From the NCBI GenBank assembly GCA_964035545.1, contig OZ037766.1:13009222-13073221 (forward strand): DNA of 64,000 nt. The letters run 5' to 3'. This DNA comes from Bugula neritina (Eukaryota > Bryozoa > Gymnolaemata > Cheilostomatida > Bugulidae). The notes under the pieces are model-generated. The model was not told the DNA's origin and searched no databases. It saw only the letters and a list, made by a program, of their open reading frames with translations. Every line of letters starts with the position of its first letter. Position 1 is the stretch's first letter. Below, one piece after another: positions 11,580-22,603 of this stretch. The position numbers and the translations under genes are program-made.

Positions 11580-11760
11580 TCCCCCGATTGGAGTCGCTCT
11601 TCCATCCCAACTCTGGTTTCCCGGGTTCTGATGCGGTACTGTCTGTTTGCATTTGCGTCATCTTCTTTAAGTCTGCGAATTTGATCACGAAGTTGAAATT
11701 CTTTATCGCGCATCTCTTTACTGGTATCAAGCTTACAGAAAACTCCTGTAGTCCTTGTAT
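11528..11760 (-). pseudogene. LINE ORF1 tail, truncated
   Basis: The minus-strand frame 11713-11528 (61 codons) carries RDKEFQLRDQIRRLKEDD and ends SGEWRPLNPALIQTKETTC. It matches the last part of ORF1 in the copy at 22574-23549 and overlaps the ORF2 start, as in that copy. Upstream similarity (GVFCKLDTSKE) stops near 11760. The PHD finger and coiled coil of ORF1 are absent. Confidence 0.75.
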
Positions 11761-12469
11761 CCTATCAATATGAATAATAAAAATATGATATCAATCATCC
11801 AAGGATCACGATTGCTTTATAATTATTTCCTAATTGAGAAAAAATTAATATTTTAGTTTAGTGGAAGGTAACCGACTAACTGGGTACAGTCAAAGAGTTA
11901 AGTTCAACAGTCAAAGGGTTAATACTAACAGATCACGCCGTTCTCCGAAACACTAACTTTAATCTGATTCCTGCTGAAACGAGTTGGCGGTCACTCATTG
12001 AATTGGTTGGGCGGGCTCGAGTTTGGTGTTGGGACTTGGTGTTCGGACCATCGAACTCAATAATATTCCAGCTCAGTGGTTCGGACAATAATATCTATAC
12101 AAATCTGCACACATTCATACCAGCTAGGTGCTGGTTTTAGCGTTATTTAATTTATCCAATTTGGGACCCCTCAGAGACCACCATCGTTGTGCTGCTTCAA
12201 GCTATTTTAAAAAACCTCAAGCTGAATAATTATAATATTAAAGCCTCTGCAAGGTGAAGGGCAACATAAATCTCGCGTTTACATTTATTATTATTGCCCT
12301 TGTCGAAAGTTCAACAGCCGTGGATAGAGTAGTGACAACTGCCCCTAAATCATGATTCAATACTTGGCTCAGTACACAGTTTTAGCTGTATGCCCAAGTA
12401 AATGAAATAGCAATAAATTTTCATCATTTATAGCAGTTATCTGCTTTAGCTTATCACCAACTTCAAGTG
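11761..12469. other. Intergenic, no gene recognised
   Basis: Somewhat GC-richer at 11930-12200 (for example GTTGGGCGGGCTCGAG) but with no open frame or recognisable family. It could be an old repeat, which I cannot show. Confidence 0.35.
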
Positions 12470-13345
12470 ATCACTATAAGTATAAGTATAAACCATTACT
12501 GATTACCATGTCATACTGAATCTGATAATCATAGTGATACTCAGTCTCATACTGATACTGATGCCGATGGGCTCAGGCTGTGATAGTGATGCTCGTAAGC
12601 TTTTCATTTTAGTTTTAAACATTAAGTTTAAGTGATTGTCATTATAATAATCAAATTGCGATTATGACTATCATTATCATAAAGTGATTATCTTTACGAC
12701 TATTACTATTACTATTAGTAATAGTATTACTATTAGTATAAGTATTAGTATTAATATTATCATTGATGATTGAATTTGATTATTGTGTTTATTACTAATA
12801 CTAATAGTAATACTATTAGTATTAGTATTACTACAGTATTAGTTATAACTTCAAGTCTAATATTACTATTACTAATAGTAATACTAATAGTAATAGACAT
12901 ACTGATAGTAAAATACTAACATAAACAGTAATACCTAATAATCATAATGATGCTAATAGTAATACTAATAGTTATACCCATAGGCCATAGGCATAGTGTC
13001 AGATTCAAATTACACTTAATAATATGTCTTATTATTATTACTATTAGTCTTAGACAGTTAAACTCAATGTTATTACTTACAGTTATAGATATTACTCTCA
13101 CTAAAAGTAAATTAAAATTGCTAAAGCATAGAGGTATTATTATTAGTATTACTATTAGTATTATTATAACTTTGTAAGTAAAGCTAAAACCAAGAATGGT
13201 AGCTAAATAACTAATTTACTAAGTTAAAGTTATTTAGTAAGAGTAAGCATTACAGATTACTATTGGTATTAGTATTACATTTAATGATTTATTTAGTTAC
13301 TAACTAATACTACTAGTATTAGTATTAGTAGTATTACTTTAATTA
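12470..13345. repeat. Cryptic hexamer repeat block (ASTAWT type)
   Basis: Long runs made of ACTATT, ACTAAT, AGTATT and AGTAAT in mixed order, such as ACTATTACTATTACTATTAG near 12700 and matching runs at 12790-12900 and 13140-13160. The edges include GATACTGAT units near 12540. Triplet phase is held over tens of bases while the order of variants looks irregular. Confidence 0.8.
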
Positions 13346-14185
13346 ATATGATTCTTGCTTTAGTTTATACAATAGCATAAACTGAAAAAAGTTTTGTGGA
13401 AATCCTTGACACTCACAGTGACACCTATTATCACTCAAGACGGTTTTGTTATTTGATGTTTGGGTACACTGTGCTGTGCATCTGGGTATTGGCAATTAGT
13501 TTATTGGTAATCGTCAGCTATTTCAATGTTATGTTTCTCAAGCTTAAAGGTGTTATAAAAGTTTATAAAGCAGCTCTCGTAGATATGAGGATGTGTTGCT
13601 CTACAGTTTACAGTCAGTAATTCTTTAGCGTAGCTCTGTTGCAATAGTCTGAAGAAGCAGCACTGAAGGCAAATATGGTGTTTGCAGCTAAAGTTTCGGT
13701 TTTGTTATCCTTATTCTTTGCCAGCCAAACTTGTTCAATATGCCCTTATAGGGGCATATTGAGCTTTTTTTTTATAGAAAAATAGTACCAGTGTACCCCA
13801 TGCTTGTCTGTTTTCTTGTCTAAGTGCGATTTTTATTATTCTGCTTTTGACAATTGAGTTAATAAAAATACTGTGCCGATGAGCGCAATTCATAAATCAA
13901 GTCAAATTTCTGTGGATATAGAAAAATGGTTAATTTAAAAATAACTATATGATCACAGTTGCACATATTATTCTTTTTGCATTTGAATTATTGCCGATGC
14001 AATCTTGTGTTTCGCATAGAAGCCAAGGTTTAAGTTAAAATTAGTAGATGGCAGAGCTTGTGTACTTAAACTATTATACAAGGTATTTTCACCTCTTTGA
14101 TTTTGGCAAGTTTATTAAAAAGGTACCTAGTTAGACTTGCTACATTGACTACTGCATTTACAGTGAGCTGGTTGATGAAAAAGCA
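13346..14185. other. Intergenic / upstream region of NAT9
   Basis: No supported exon. A 74-codon plus-strand frame (13396-13620) is hydrophobic but unlike anything I recognise. A hairpin followed by a T run lies at 13735-13773. The NAT9 promoter should be in the last few hundred bases; no distinct core motif was seen. Confidence 0.35.
13735..13773 (+). other. Stem-loop followed by T run
   Basis: TCAATATGCCC (13735-13745) pairs perfectly with GGGCATATTGA (13752-13762) around a 6-nt loop, and about nine T follow. It looks like a Pol III-type or terminator-like end, but no promoter boxes for a small RNA could be found upstream. Confidence 0.5.
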
Positions 14186-16653
14186 ATGAAGACAAATGAG
14201 AATCAAGCAATTTGCTTGCCAAGATGTATTCTTGTTCCCTATCATGAAAAGCATGTTTTAAAGTAAGTTTGTAAGTTGATCATTTGCATAATGTAGACAA
14301 TATTTTTTTCATTCATTTCCAATTTTTTTTCCTATAGATACAACCATGCCATGAGTTATTTGGATTACATACTTTTTGAGATAGGGTTTTAACTTGTTTT
14401 GTTATTAGAAAATGTAGTAATTTTTTGATAATGTTCTATGTAGATATCATGAATGGATGAAGTCAGAAGAACTGCAAGTATTGACTGCATCTGAGCCATT
14501 GAGTTTAGAAGAGGAATATCAAATGCAAATTTCTTGGTATGAGGATGATAAAAGTGAGCCATTGGCTATTTGTATTTTAGAAAGCTGAATTCATTAAACG
14601 ACAAAGCTAATCTTAAGTTTTATAATGTAGAGAAACAATTTATTGTATCAGTTAGCACTTTATTCTTAATATTTGAATATGTGTGGAAATTCCCATATAT
14701 AGCAATTTATTTACCACCCATTTTATTCTGTTATTATAGAATAAGTTTCATGTAAATTATTAACACGAGTTGATCTAGCTATGCGATAGCTGATATACTG
14801 AAATCTTGATTGGAGCAATTGAAGCTAGAACCGTAAATCTTTTGCAAAGTTCAATAGCATTTTTAATTACTTAAATTTATATGTAGTCTTTAGTAATAAA
14901 AACAGTTTGTCCTATAGCTTTATATTGATCTGAGCACTAATTGAAGCTATTTAATTTAAGGCCGTCTCCTAAAATCATTGACTTTATGTGCTCAAGTAAT
15001 TGACTACTTAACTTGCAAAGATTGATTCATTTATTGTATATATTATAAGTTAAAGAAACAAATATTGAAATGGTGCTCTTTCGGCTACCGAAATGGCAAA
15101 TCATTTGCTTTGTGTCTAGATTATATTGTCTTTAATGATTCACTTTTTAAACCAAAGTTTGACTTGACATATTTTTTACAAAGCTTAAATATTTATAAAA
15201 GCAATATGTTTAAAGTTTATATATGCCATTTTACTTTTGATAGATATTAGTGGTTACATCTACTCTTGAACTTTGAATGTCTGATGTAGAGTGTACATTC
15301 ATAATTTTGGATAAAGATTTAATCAAAGCCTCTCCTGAAGACGAAATACGTGCTATGGTTGGGGACGTTAACTTGTTTTTTAATGACTTAGACAACATTC
15401 ATTGTGCAGAGCTGGAAATTATGGTAGCAGGTAATACTAACCTACATGTTTATACTAAAAATTAGAATAGCTTGCAAATAATAAAACATTAGAATGTTGT
15501 TAAAAGTATGCAGCTGGCCTCAAAGTCAACAACATTCTAATATTTAAAACTGGATTAAAAGCAATGAAATTAGGAGTTGTCTATTCTTCTACAGTAAATT
15601 TGGGCTACATTTAAAAATTAATTTTAGAAATGGGTGCACGTGGTAAAGGAATTGGAAAACAAGCTACTTTAGCTATGATGAATTACGGAGTTTTGACTCT
15701 CGGAGTGGACACATTTATTGTGAAGATCGGTTATCAAAATACCCCTAGTATTGAACTTTTTAAAAAGTTAGGGTTTCAAGAGGCATGTATTATAATTATC
15801 ACAAGTTTAACAATTGTTGTGAGAATAAAATTCATTTGCATAAATCTTATTTTTCTGAATTATTTTATTTACCTGAAAAGGCATTTGTACTTAAGAGATG
15901 ACTAGAGATATTTTGCAAAAACTTCTGATATGTAAAAAAGAACATGGGATAATAATTCTGCGGATCTCTGCATCATCAGCACAACTGCTCATACTTCATC
16001 AAGCACATGCTTCTAGCATTCCTCAACAATAATAAGAAGTATCAACGTCCTATTTGGAACAGCTGGCATGCTTTTAGTTAAATTGATCTTTGCTACTACC
16101 TGCATCCTGCAACGTTTTCTCTATATTTCTGGCTGGAGTGCTTTAATCTATAATGAGCATTCTTCAGCCTTATGTTTATATTATACGGTAGTTGATCAAC
16201 ACTTGTTTTTATGTTGTATGTGCACAAACTGCTCCTCTGAACTAAGTGGGAACAACTCCCATATCAATTCATTTTTCTCTATGTGAAGCTGAAGAATTGA
16301 AAACATTTTTCTATCATCTTTTCTAATTGATATATCTTGCTGGGTTTTACAATCAGAGATATGTCAATACAGCTGATTCTAGGGCTCTAGTTTGTAAGCG
16401 TTGTAGTTGTATCAATTTGCTGTAATCCTACTGCAGGTTATAAGAGCTAAAACAATGTGGAAGCTAATTACATTTATAATTTGCCTAATGAACCTATTAC
16501 CATCTGATGTTGCAGATCAGCAGAAGTGAAGCATTCCAAGAGATAACATTTCAGCTATCAATCACAGAAGATAAAAAACTTGATATACAGTCATCTCTGG
16601 AAGAGTACAGTGTCTGTGAATATAGTAGTTTGCAGTCAGTTGTATGTAAATAA
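14186..16653 (+). CDS. NAT9: N-acetyltransferase 9 (GNAT family)
   Basis: Five exons, 14186..14262, 14444..14553, 15290..15430, 15628..15782 and 16516..16653, keep phase throughout and give 206 residues (human NAT9 has 207). Landmarks match NAT9 in order: [57 protein letters not shown], the acetyl-CoA loop RGKGIG at 114-119, [24 protein letters not shown] and FQEITFQL. The enzyme is a GNAT-fold acetyltransferase; the Drosophila protein stabilises microtubules. Introns 1-3 are GT-AG. Intron 4 appears to be GC-AG (GAG|GCATGT), because that junction alone gives a same-length alignment with the human protein. The start is the first ATG of the conserved N-terminus; exon 1 has no upstream extension like the family. 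Confidence 0.92.
15488..15541. repeat. Short hairpin in NAT9 intron 3
   Basis: ATTAGAATGTTGTT and AACAACATTCTAAT form 14-bp inverted arms separated by about 26 nt, within the third intron. Confidence 0.7.
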
Positions 16654-17706
16654 TTATTTCCTTTCAACAGCTTTTCTTCTCTGCTAGTATGAAAAGTTTG
16701 TATTTAATCGTCTATACAAATGTTGGTATGAGAATTAAGCGCCATTGGTGCTATTTATTCCCAGCAAGATGTCGGGAGCCCTGTTCAACTGATGTACTAC
16801 TAATCTAATTTTTCGGGAAATGACTCTCACTGTATGAAGTTGCAAAACTCAATGTATAGGCGTATTACCTATCAACACATTTGTCTGACATAGCTTTAAT
16901 GTCACACATTCACGCTATTGTAGCTTATAAAGTGTAATATTTTGAATCATGGTATTAATTATGTCAATATCTTGGTCATACGCATTTCTATTGAGAATAA
17001 TTTTACTAACTCACATAATGAACTGATGTCATTATTCAACAACTTAGATAAACTCTGACTATTTAAAGTTAGTATGGATTTTTTTAATTTTTTGCATCAT
17101 TTTCTGTAATAAATCACTGTTATTTTGAGTTTGCACATGTGTAGTCAATTTTGTGGGTTTATTTCTGAGTACAACCCTTAGCAGTCTAAGCTTAATCAAT
17201 AGACAAAAATAATAGTTTCTTATGTGAGCAAATAAAGAAGTATCGCAATTAGTACTAATCAATATTTTCAATGTGTAATTATAAATACAGACTGTGAATA
17301 ATGCTGTTGATTTGTTGCAGAAGATGAGCCGACTCCAGTAAGCTTATAATTGTAGCCTGGAGCTAGTAGAATATACATTGTATTGATGGCAAATATAGCC
17401 ACCACCCAACACTATCATGTCCTGTTACAGGGCAACAGCCTTGATAACCACTATACACTGTTTCAAGAAGATGGAACAAAATATACATGTATTACATATA
17501 TACAAAACATATAATTATAAAAGAGGTTCTCTTGCCCTATCACAATTTTCATACAGCAGCAGAAAACTGATTAACTAATTTATATCATCAGTAGACTGAG
17601 CACAAAAAGGCATGGCATGCCAATTCCACAAGCCATCTATATATGTATGTATATACAAGCATTTACAACATCTAAATAAATTAAATTACAAGTCAGTTTG
17701 GTAGCA
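16654..17706. other. Intergenic between convergent genes
   Basis: 3' flanks of NAT9 (plus) and the dystrobrevin-like ORF (minus). AT-rich, with no further coding sequence or repeat recognised. Confidence 0.4.
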
Positions 17707-18444
17707 TCAATATCCTGAAGACTCCAAGTCACTTGCAATAGGAAATGGCGTATATTGACAATCTGTGTCTTCCTCATCAGTGGTAACATGATTCACGAGA
17801 TGTGACAGCGCATCATTTATGGCATCAGCTGCATGAAACAACTCTTGAAACTGGCGTTTAGTTCTACTATTGTAGCCGGATGATGAAGTTGAGGAAACTG
17901 AATGCTGAGGTGTAAGTTTAGGTGATGCATTCACAGAGCCACTAGAATGAAGCCTTTCACGTTTAGGAGTAAATGGTGATTTATATTGCTTCTGAATGGA
18001 ATTATTAGGATGATACAGGGGTGATGAGTGCACTAGTCCATTAGAATTGTCTCTGGACTTTAGCAAACCCATTAATCTTTCTAGCTGATCCATTAAATCT
18101 TTGCGCCCATCTTGGAGTTTGTTCATTCGCCCCTCAAGTTCACCTTTATGTTGTTTAAGCATTTGTAACTCAAAAATCAAATTGGAGTTTCCGTAAGAAG
18201 CATCTTCTGCTTGCTTCAAATGACTGATTTGTTCCATTATTTGTCTATTACTCGCTTCTAACTCATCAATTAAATTTTGATGCACTTTAAATTCTGCACA
18301 CTGCTGTAAGGAGTCTATGCTGCCCTCACAAGAACTATTGCCATTCACAAGATCCACCTCACATAGTTTACCTTCATAACTAAACAATTTGGCAGCATAC
18401 CTTGCAATAAGATTATGCTCATCATCAATTCGAGGGGCTTCCAT
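17707..18444 (-). CDS. Dystrobrevin C-terminal coiled-coil protein
   Basis: A single uninterrupted 245-codon frame. It starts with APRIDDEHNLIARYAAKL, matching the dystrobrevin LDEEHRLIARYAARL segment. It continues with a coiled coil of about residues 54-125 (LIDELEASNRQIMEQI, LKQHKGELEGRMNKLQ, LMDQLERLMGLLK), a Ser/Pro-rich linker, and a conserved tail helix FHAADAINDALSHLVNHV, like dystrobrevin LVAADSITNTMSSLVKEL. In the family this coiled coil binds dystrophin at the membrane-associated complex. The EF-hand-like and ZZ domains that normally precede it are missing. An in-frame TAG (18456-18454) sits just upstream; it could also be the AG of a splice acceptor. So this is either a stand-alone short protein or the last exon of a longer gene. 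I did not find upstream exons on the minus strand. Confidence 0.85.
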   Translation of the reverse strand: MEAPRIDDEHNLIARYAAKLFSYEGKLCEVDLVNGNSSCEGSIDSLQQCAEFKVHQNLIDELEASNRQIMEQISHLKQAEDASYGNSNLIFELQMLKQHKGELEGRMNKLQDGRKDLMDQLERLMGLLKSRDNSNGLVHSSPLYHPNNSIQKQYKSPFTPKRERLHSSGSVNASPKLTPQHSVSSTSSSGYNSRTKRQFQELFHAADAINDALSHLVNHVTTDEEDTDCQYTPFPIASDLESSGY

Positions 18445-18913
18445 GATTTCACACTACAATTTAACAGTACCACATCACTTCACAAGGGTCATTTCCAGCT
18501 TACTGCAATGAAAAATATATTGAACATATAATCAAGACTGTTGTACTATCCTATATACTTGAGCAGTTAAAAAACTAACAAGAAGCAAAAAAATGTTTCA
18601 TAGCACAACTTAATAAAAGGTGCTGAGTTGCTTCAATCCAATTGAATGCCTGAATATTAGATATGAAACTACATTTATCATATTCCTTACAGCTAAAATT
18701 TTGCATAAAAGTTGTGAAATAGAGCAAGCAATATTGAGATTTCTTATCTAGTTTTAAACAGTTGACACATCAAAATTGAAAAAAACAGGCTTATCAATAG
18801 AGCGATTAGATCAACAGCTAATAACCTACAGTATTCCTGTTTACTAATCATTAGAGAAACTTAGGAGGAACCTTAAAACAGTTGTTCTTATCTATAACAT
18901 GATTGACCAAAAG

Positions 18914-19136
18914 GGAGTAGCTATGATCTAGCGATAAGAGTGCTGGCCTAGTTTGATACACATGCTAAATCATGAGCTCAAGGCCATTGACAACGTCATT
19001 TCGGGCACCCAGTTATAATGACCCCTGTGGTACAAGCAAAGCTCTCAAACATTGTTGCCAGCATAGTGAGAGGCACAGCCCTTGTGCCACTTGAAAAATC
19101 TTAGCAACAGAGGTTTACAGGGATGGAGACTTTAAA
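18914..19136 (+). mobile_element. Probable tRNA-derived SINE
   Basis: GGGAGTAGCTATGATCTAGC, then GATAAGAGTGCTGGCCTAG and, 40 nt on, CATGAGCTCAAGGCC, mirror the A box, the GCTGGCCT stretch and a decayed B box of tRNA-derived invertebrate SINEs. A tRNA-unrelated body with a CACAGCCCTTGTGCC piece follows. The ends are not defined and no second copy was seen in the window. Confidence 0.5.
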
Positions 19137-19346
19137 CAGAACTGAATAAATCCTAACTTCATTATTATACCATTTTTTTACATCAACTGAAAAAAAAATA
19201 ACTGGTGTTGTCAAACTATTCTAGTTTCCTAAGGCTACAGTAAACAACACAAAAACAACTTGATATAATTTCAAAAAATGAAATATTCATTAGTGTATAT
19301 TATAATATTATTATGTTACGATCAACTTTTCTGCTGAACTCATAGT

Positions 19347-19510
19347 ATGTTCAAAATTTTTAGCAAGATAATGCAACTGAAGTGGTAGTATACCGATTGA
19401 GGCAAAATATGACCTAATTAATGAAAATATCGTATTTTTGTATGTGTATGAGACCATCCATCGGTATACTACCACTTCAATTGCATTATCTTGCTAGAAA
19501 TTTTGAACAT
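19347..19510. mobile_element. Foldback element with 51-bp arms
   Basis: The arm at 19347-19397 begins ATGTTCAAAATTTTTAGCAA. Its inverted partner ends at 19510. Arms agree at about 49 of 51 positions and enclose about 62 nt of AT-rich loop. There is no coding capacity. The near-perfect arms mean it is young. It is either a tiny MITE or a foldback, lying about 0.9 kb upstream of the dystrobrevin-like ORF. Confidence 0.85.
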
Positions 19511-20699
19511 TTCAGTGAAGCTAATAAACACCGAATGAGAATAGCAAGGAATATACTTGTAGTTAAGGCTAGTATGATTAAATGTATTTATATAAATTAA
19601 ACTGTTAATTAAACTGAAATATTGGTCATGTGTACATTTGGCGTATAAATTTTGAGCACGAAATCTGCAAAGGGATAGTATCTAAAATTGACATACTTTT
19701 TCATATGAAATTTTAATGGTAAATTTCTTTAGGTAGCAGAAGGTATTTTAGATGCTTTCCTGTTTTTATCGCTATCTTTTAAAAACTTTTTACATATCAA
19801 GCTGCTCATTATTTTCACATGATTTTAATTTTTTTACTGCTCATGCTGATACATGAGTGCCCTGATTCTCTCATTTAGTATTTTATGTCTTTTTGCTTTA
19901 ATTGTTACACTTTTTGGTCAAACACAACCTTTGCACAGTTGCTACACTACACCTGAATTTACAAATGTATTGTTGATCATTTTGACAAATAATTGTTATA
20001 CTGATAGACCTTCAAGTATCAAAATGTAAAGCAAACGCGTTCTGCAAGTTCATTCTCTGAAATCTGATTATATAATCTTATTCAGCAAAATAAAAGATAA
20101 AAAGCATAGGTTTTAAAATCAAACCATTTATAAAGTCTCAATCACCCAATAATATTCTACATTATTACACAAATTATATTTATCGCACTAAGTTACAATC
20201 AGATATCAGCAGGAGCTTTCTACCTCAAAACTGATACAATTATATTTGGCGAACTAATTCTAGGCTCCAAAGACTGAGCCGTCGATTACATCTGTTTATT
20301 GTTTTTTGCTCGCACAGTTTTCATAATACCAGAAGCTTATGTCAAAAAGATTTGCTTTGCATTTGTTCAAGATTGTTTCCACTACAAATTTTATTATCCA
20401 TATTACATCTAAAAGACAAATAAAGCAGTTACATCTCTTTTGATACTGAAAATTAGCTATATTGCCTGCCCATACTACACGTAATTTCCAACATGCAAGT
20501 CTAAAGATTTTCAACTTTTCCTAACTAATTCCATTGTTCAAATAATCAAAACAGCAACGCTAACTGCATGAAAGAGATTGAAAAGACAAAAATATGTATA
20601 ACAAAACTAAATTCTACTAGCTCTACCACAAGCATAATATTGTGCAAATTGCTTTGCTGCATTTCGAATTTTGGATTGACAATTCAGATTCTTATATAT
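19511..20699. other. Intergenic, no gene recognised
   Basis: AT-rich. A 72-codon minus-strand frame (20514-20296) was examined as a possible dystrobrevin exon but shows no convincing match. Confidence 0.35.
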
Positions 20700-21580
20700 A
20701 ATTATATGCCTATGGGAATGGTAATCAGACATTATCATTATGATTATCATTTATTACTAGATAAAAATCATTACTATAAACATGATTATAACTATTAACT
20801 ATAAATCATTAATTTTCATTATGATTATAATAAGTAATACTTATAGTATAAGTTATACTAATAGTAATAGTTATAGACACAGTGATAGCTACTGATAGTG
20901 TTATACTGATAAACCATTATAATAATCTTAGTTATAGCATTGGTAGAAGTTAGAGTTTTAGTTATAATTATAGTTATACTTTAAGTTTAAGGTCTTGAGT
21001 TCAACTTAAACTTATAAGTTATACTTATACTTAAACTTTAAGTTAGGCTAATCTTATACTTATAGCAACTTATACTAATACTTAACAGCTAAAAGTTAAA
21101 GTTAATTCTATACTTAATCTTATAGTTAATGATAACGTAATCATAATGTTAATCACTTCAAGTTATTGTTAATGTTATACTTATGTTATAGTTATATTCC
21201 TAGTCATATTCATATACTATAAGTACACCTGGGGCTAGTCCTATGAGTCATACTGTATGAGTATCAGTAGGCCTATGTCAGTATGTGCTGTAGTAATATT
21301 AATACACTACAGTAAATATATATTAAATTAAAATATTTAGTCATAATCAGATACTATTACTATTAGGAATACTAATAGTAATACTAATAGTAATACAGTA
21401 TTAGTATTAGTATTATTACTATTACTATTAGTAATACTAATACTATACTAAATCTAATACTAGTAGTAACACTAACTGTAAGAGTATTACTATTAGTATT
21501 AGTATTACTATTAGTATTACTATTAAGTATTAGTATAAGTATTACTATTAGTATCATATTTAGATTCACAATTATAATAT
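20700..21580. repeat. Cryptic hexamer repeat block
   Basis: Begins with ATTATCATTATGATTATC units near 20730 and passes through a zone of AAGTTTAA/TTAAACTT words near 20970-21130. It ends with ACTAATAGTAAT and ATTAGTATT runs at 21350-21560. It is the same style as the block at 12470-13345. Confidence 0.75.
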
Positions 21581-21661
21581 TTAACGCTATTTAAAATCGT
21601 TGGTGTAATTAGAAATAGTTGAATACTGAAGTTGTTAGTGCTCGGTAGTGAGTGGATTCAT

Positions 21662-21898
21662 TTAGTACGCAGGCTTTTGATTGTTTTGAAGTTTACACTC
21701 AGTGTGAGTATGAGTTAGCACCTGCCACTTTCGATTGGTTACAGCATCAGCATGTTCAATGAAAGGCTTCGTTTCCTCAGAGTTATCCCGTTTAAGTCGC
21801 CGTGTACACTGGTTAAGATACAGCGATTCCAACATGTTTATTTTTCTTCGTGTTGGAAAATTACTTCTATGCGTTAGTGACACGTACGTAGTAAACAA
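21662..21898 (-). other. Unexplained 78-codon frame
   Basis: A minus-strand frame in a locally GC-richer patch, with a charged, protein-like middle (CTRRLKRDNSEETKPFIEHA). AAGTGGCAG|GTGCTAAC inside it would serve as a splice donor. I do not recognise the family. It may be an exon of an unknown gene, an old transposon piece or chance. Confidence 0.25.
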
Positions 21899-22059
21899 GC
21901 AAGACTAAGTATATCAATATGGTTATATAATAACTATCAGTTTCCTAAAGTCTAATTAGTACTGTCAGTTTGATTAAACCTTAATTGTGTTGTTTGCAAT
22001 AAATAACTCTAAGCCGTAAGCGAGATTTAATTGAGTTTGACTATCTTATTCTTTATGGA

Positions 22060-22200
22060 CCATCACACTGAATCTGATCACAGTGTGAGTGACAGACTGA
22101 GACACTGACAGTCACAGTGACACTCGCACACTCACAGTGACACTGAGTTTGACAGTGACTGTGAGTGATCACTCATCACTGATCAGTAATGATTGATTGA
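22060..22200. repeat. Cryptic CACTGA/CAGTGA repeat
   Basis: Dense mixture of CACTGA, CAGTGA, GACAGT and their complements (for example GACACTGAGTTTGACAGTGA), with many short palindromes such as TGATCA. Confidence 0.7.
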
Positions 22201-22603
22201 TTTCCGGTTTCGATAATGGAGAACGCCAAATTTTAAACTTTCAAACAATTTAACGTAATTTCAAAATTAGGTCGCTTATAGTAATACTAGTAGAGGCAGG
22301 GGTGTGCTCATTAATTTTTACTCAAACCCTAGTCTATTGTGAGTCAGTAATAAACACAGAATTTAGTACCCATCGAAGAGATTCAACCTGAACTTCCGAC
22401 TGACTATCAGTATCACTCCATTATAAATTTTTAGTGCCGCCTAGTTGATAGTATATATTTTTAGTTAGTAAACGCAGTAGTACTATTAGTAATACTGTAT
22501 TAATAGTAGATGTAATACTAATATATATTTTTTTATAACGATAATCACTTATCATATTGACAACTACCAGTAGTTGCATAAAAGTAATTTAATAAATAAA
22601 GGA

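Larger units (their letters stand above)
8684..11760 (-). mobile_element. CR1/Jockey-like LINE, nearly intact copy B
   Basis: On the minus strand, the element starts inside the ORF1 tail near 11760, continues through a long ORF2 and ends near 8684. Its 3' end (CTCACTCTGTA and CTCACTCTGTG in tandem at 8684-8706 on the plus strand) differs from that of copies A and C, but matches the old fragment at 3590-5165. It therefore represents a second subfamily. Confidence 0.85.

Noticed and set aside
13396-13620. 74-codon hydrophobic frame upstream of NAT9 as a small membrane protein
   Set aside because: No homologue recognised, no splice or start context, and it lies at the edge of repeat DNA.
20296-20514. 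Minus-strand frame considered as an upstream dystrobrevin exon
   Set aside because: A few residues (ACWKLRVV, QKRCN) resemble the dystrobrevin EF region, but the rest does not align and no matching splice phase was found.
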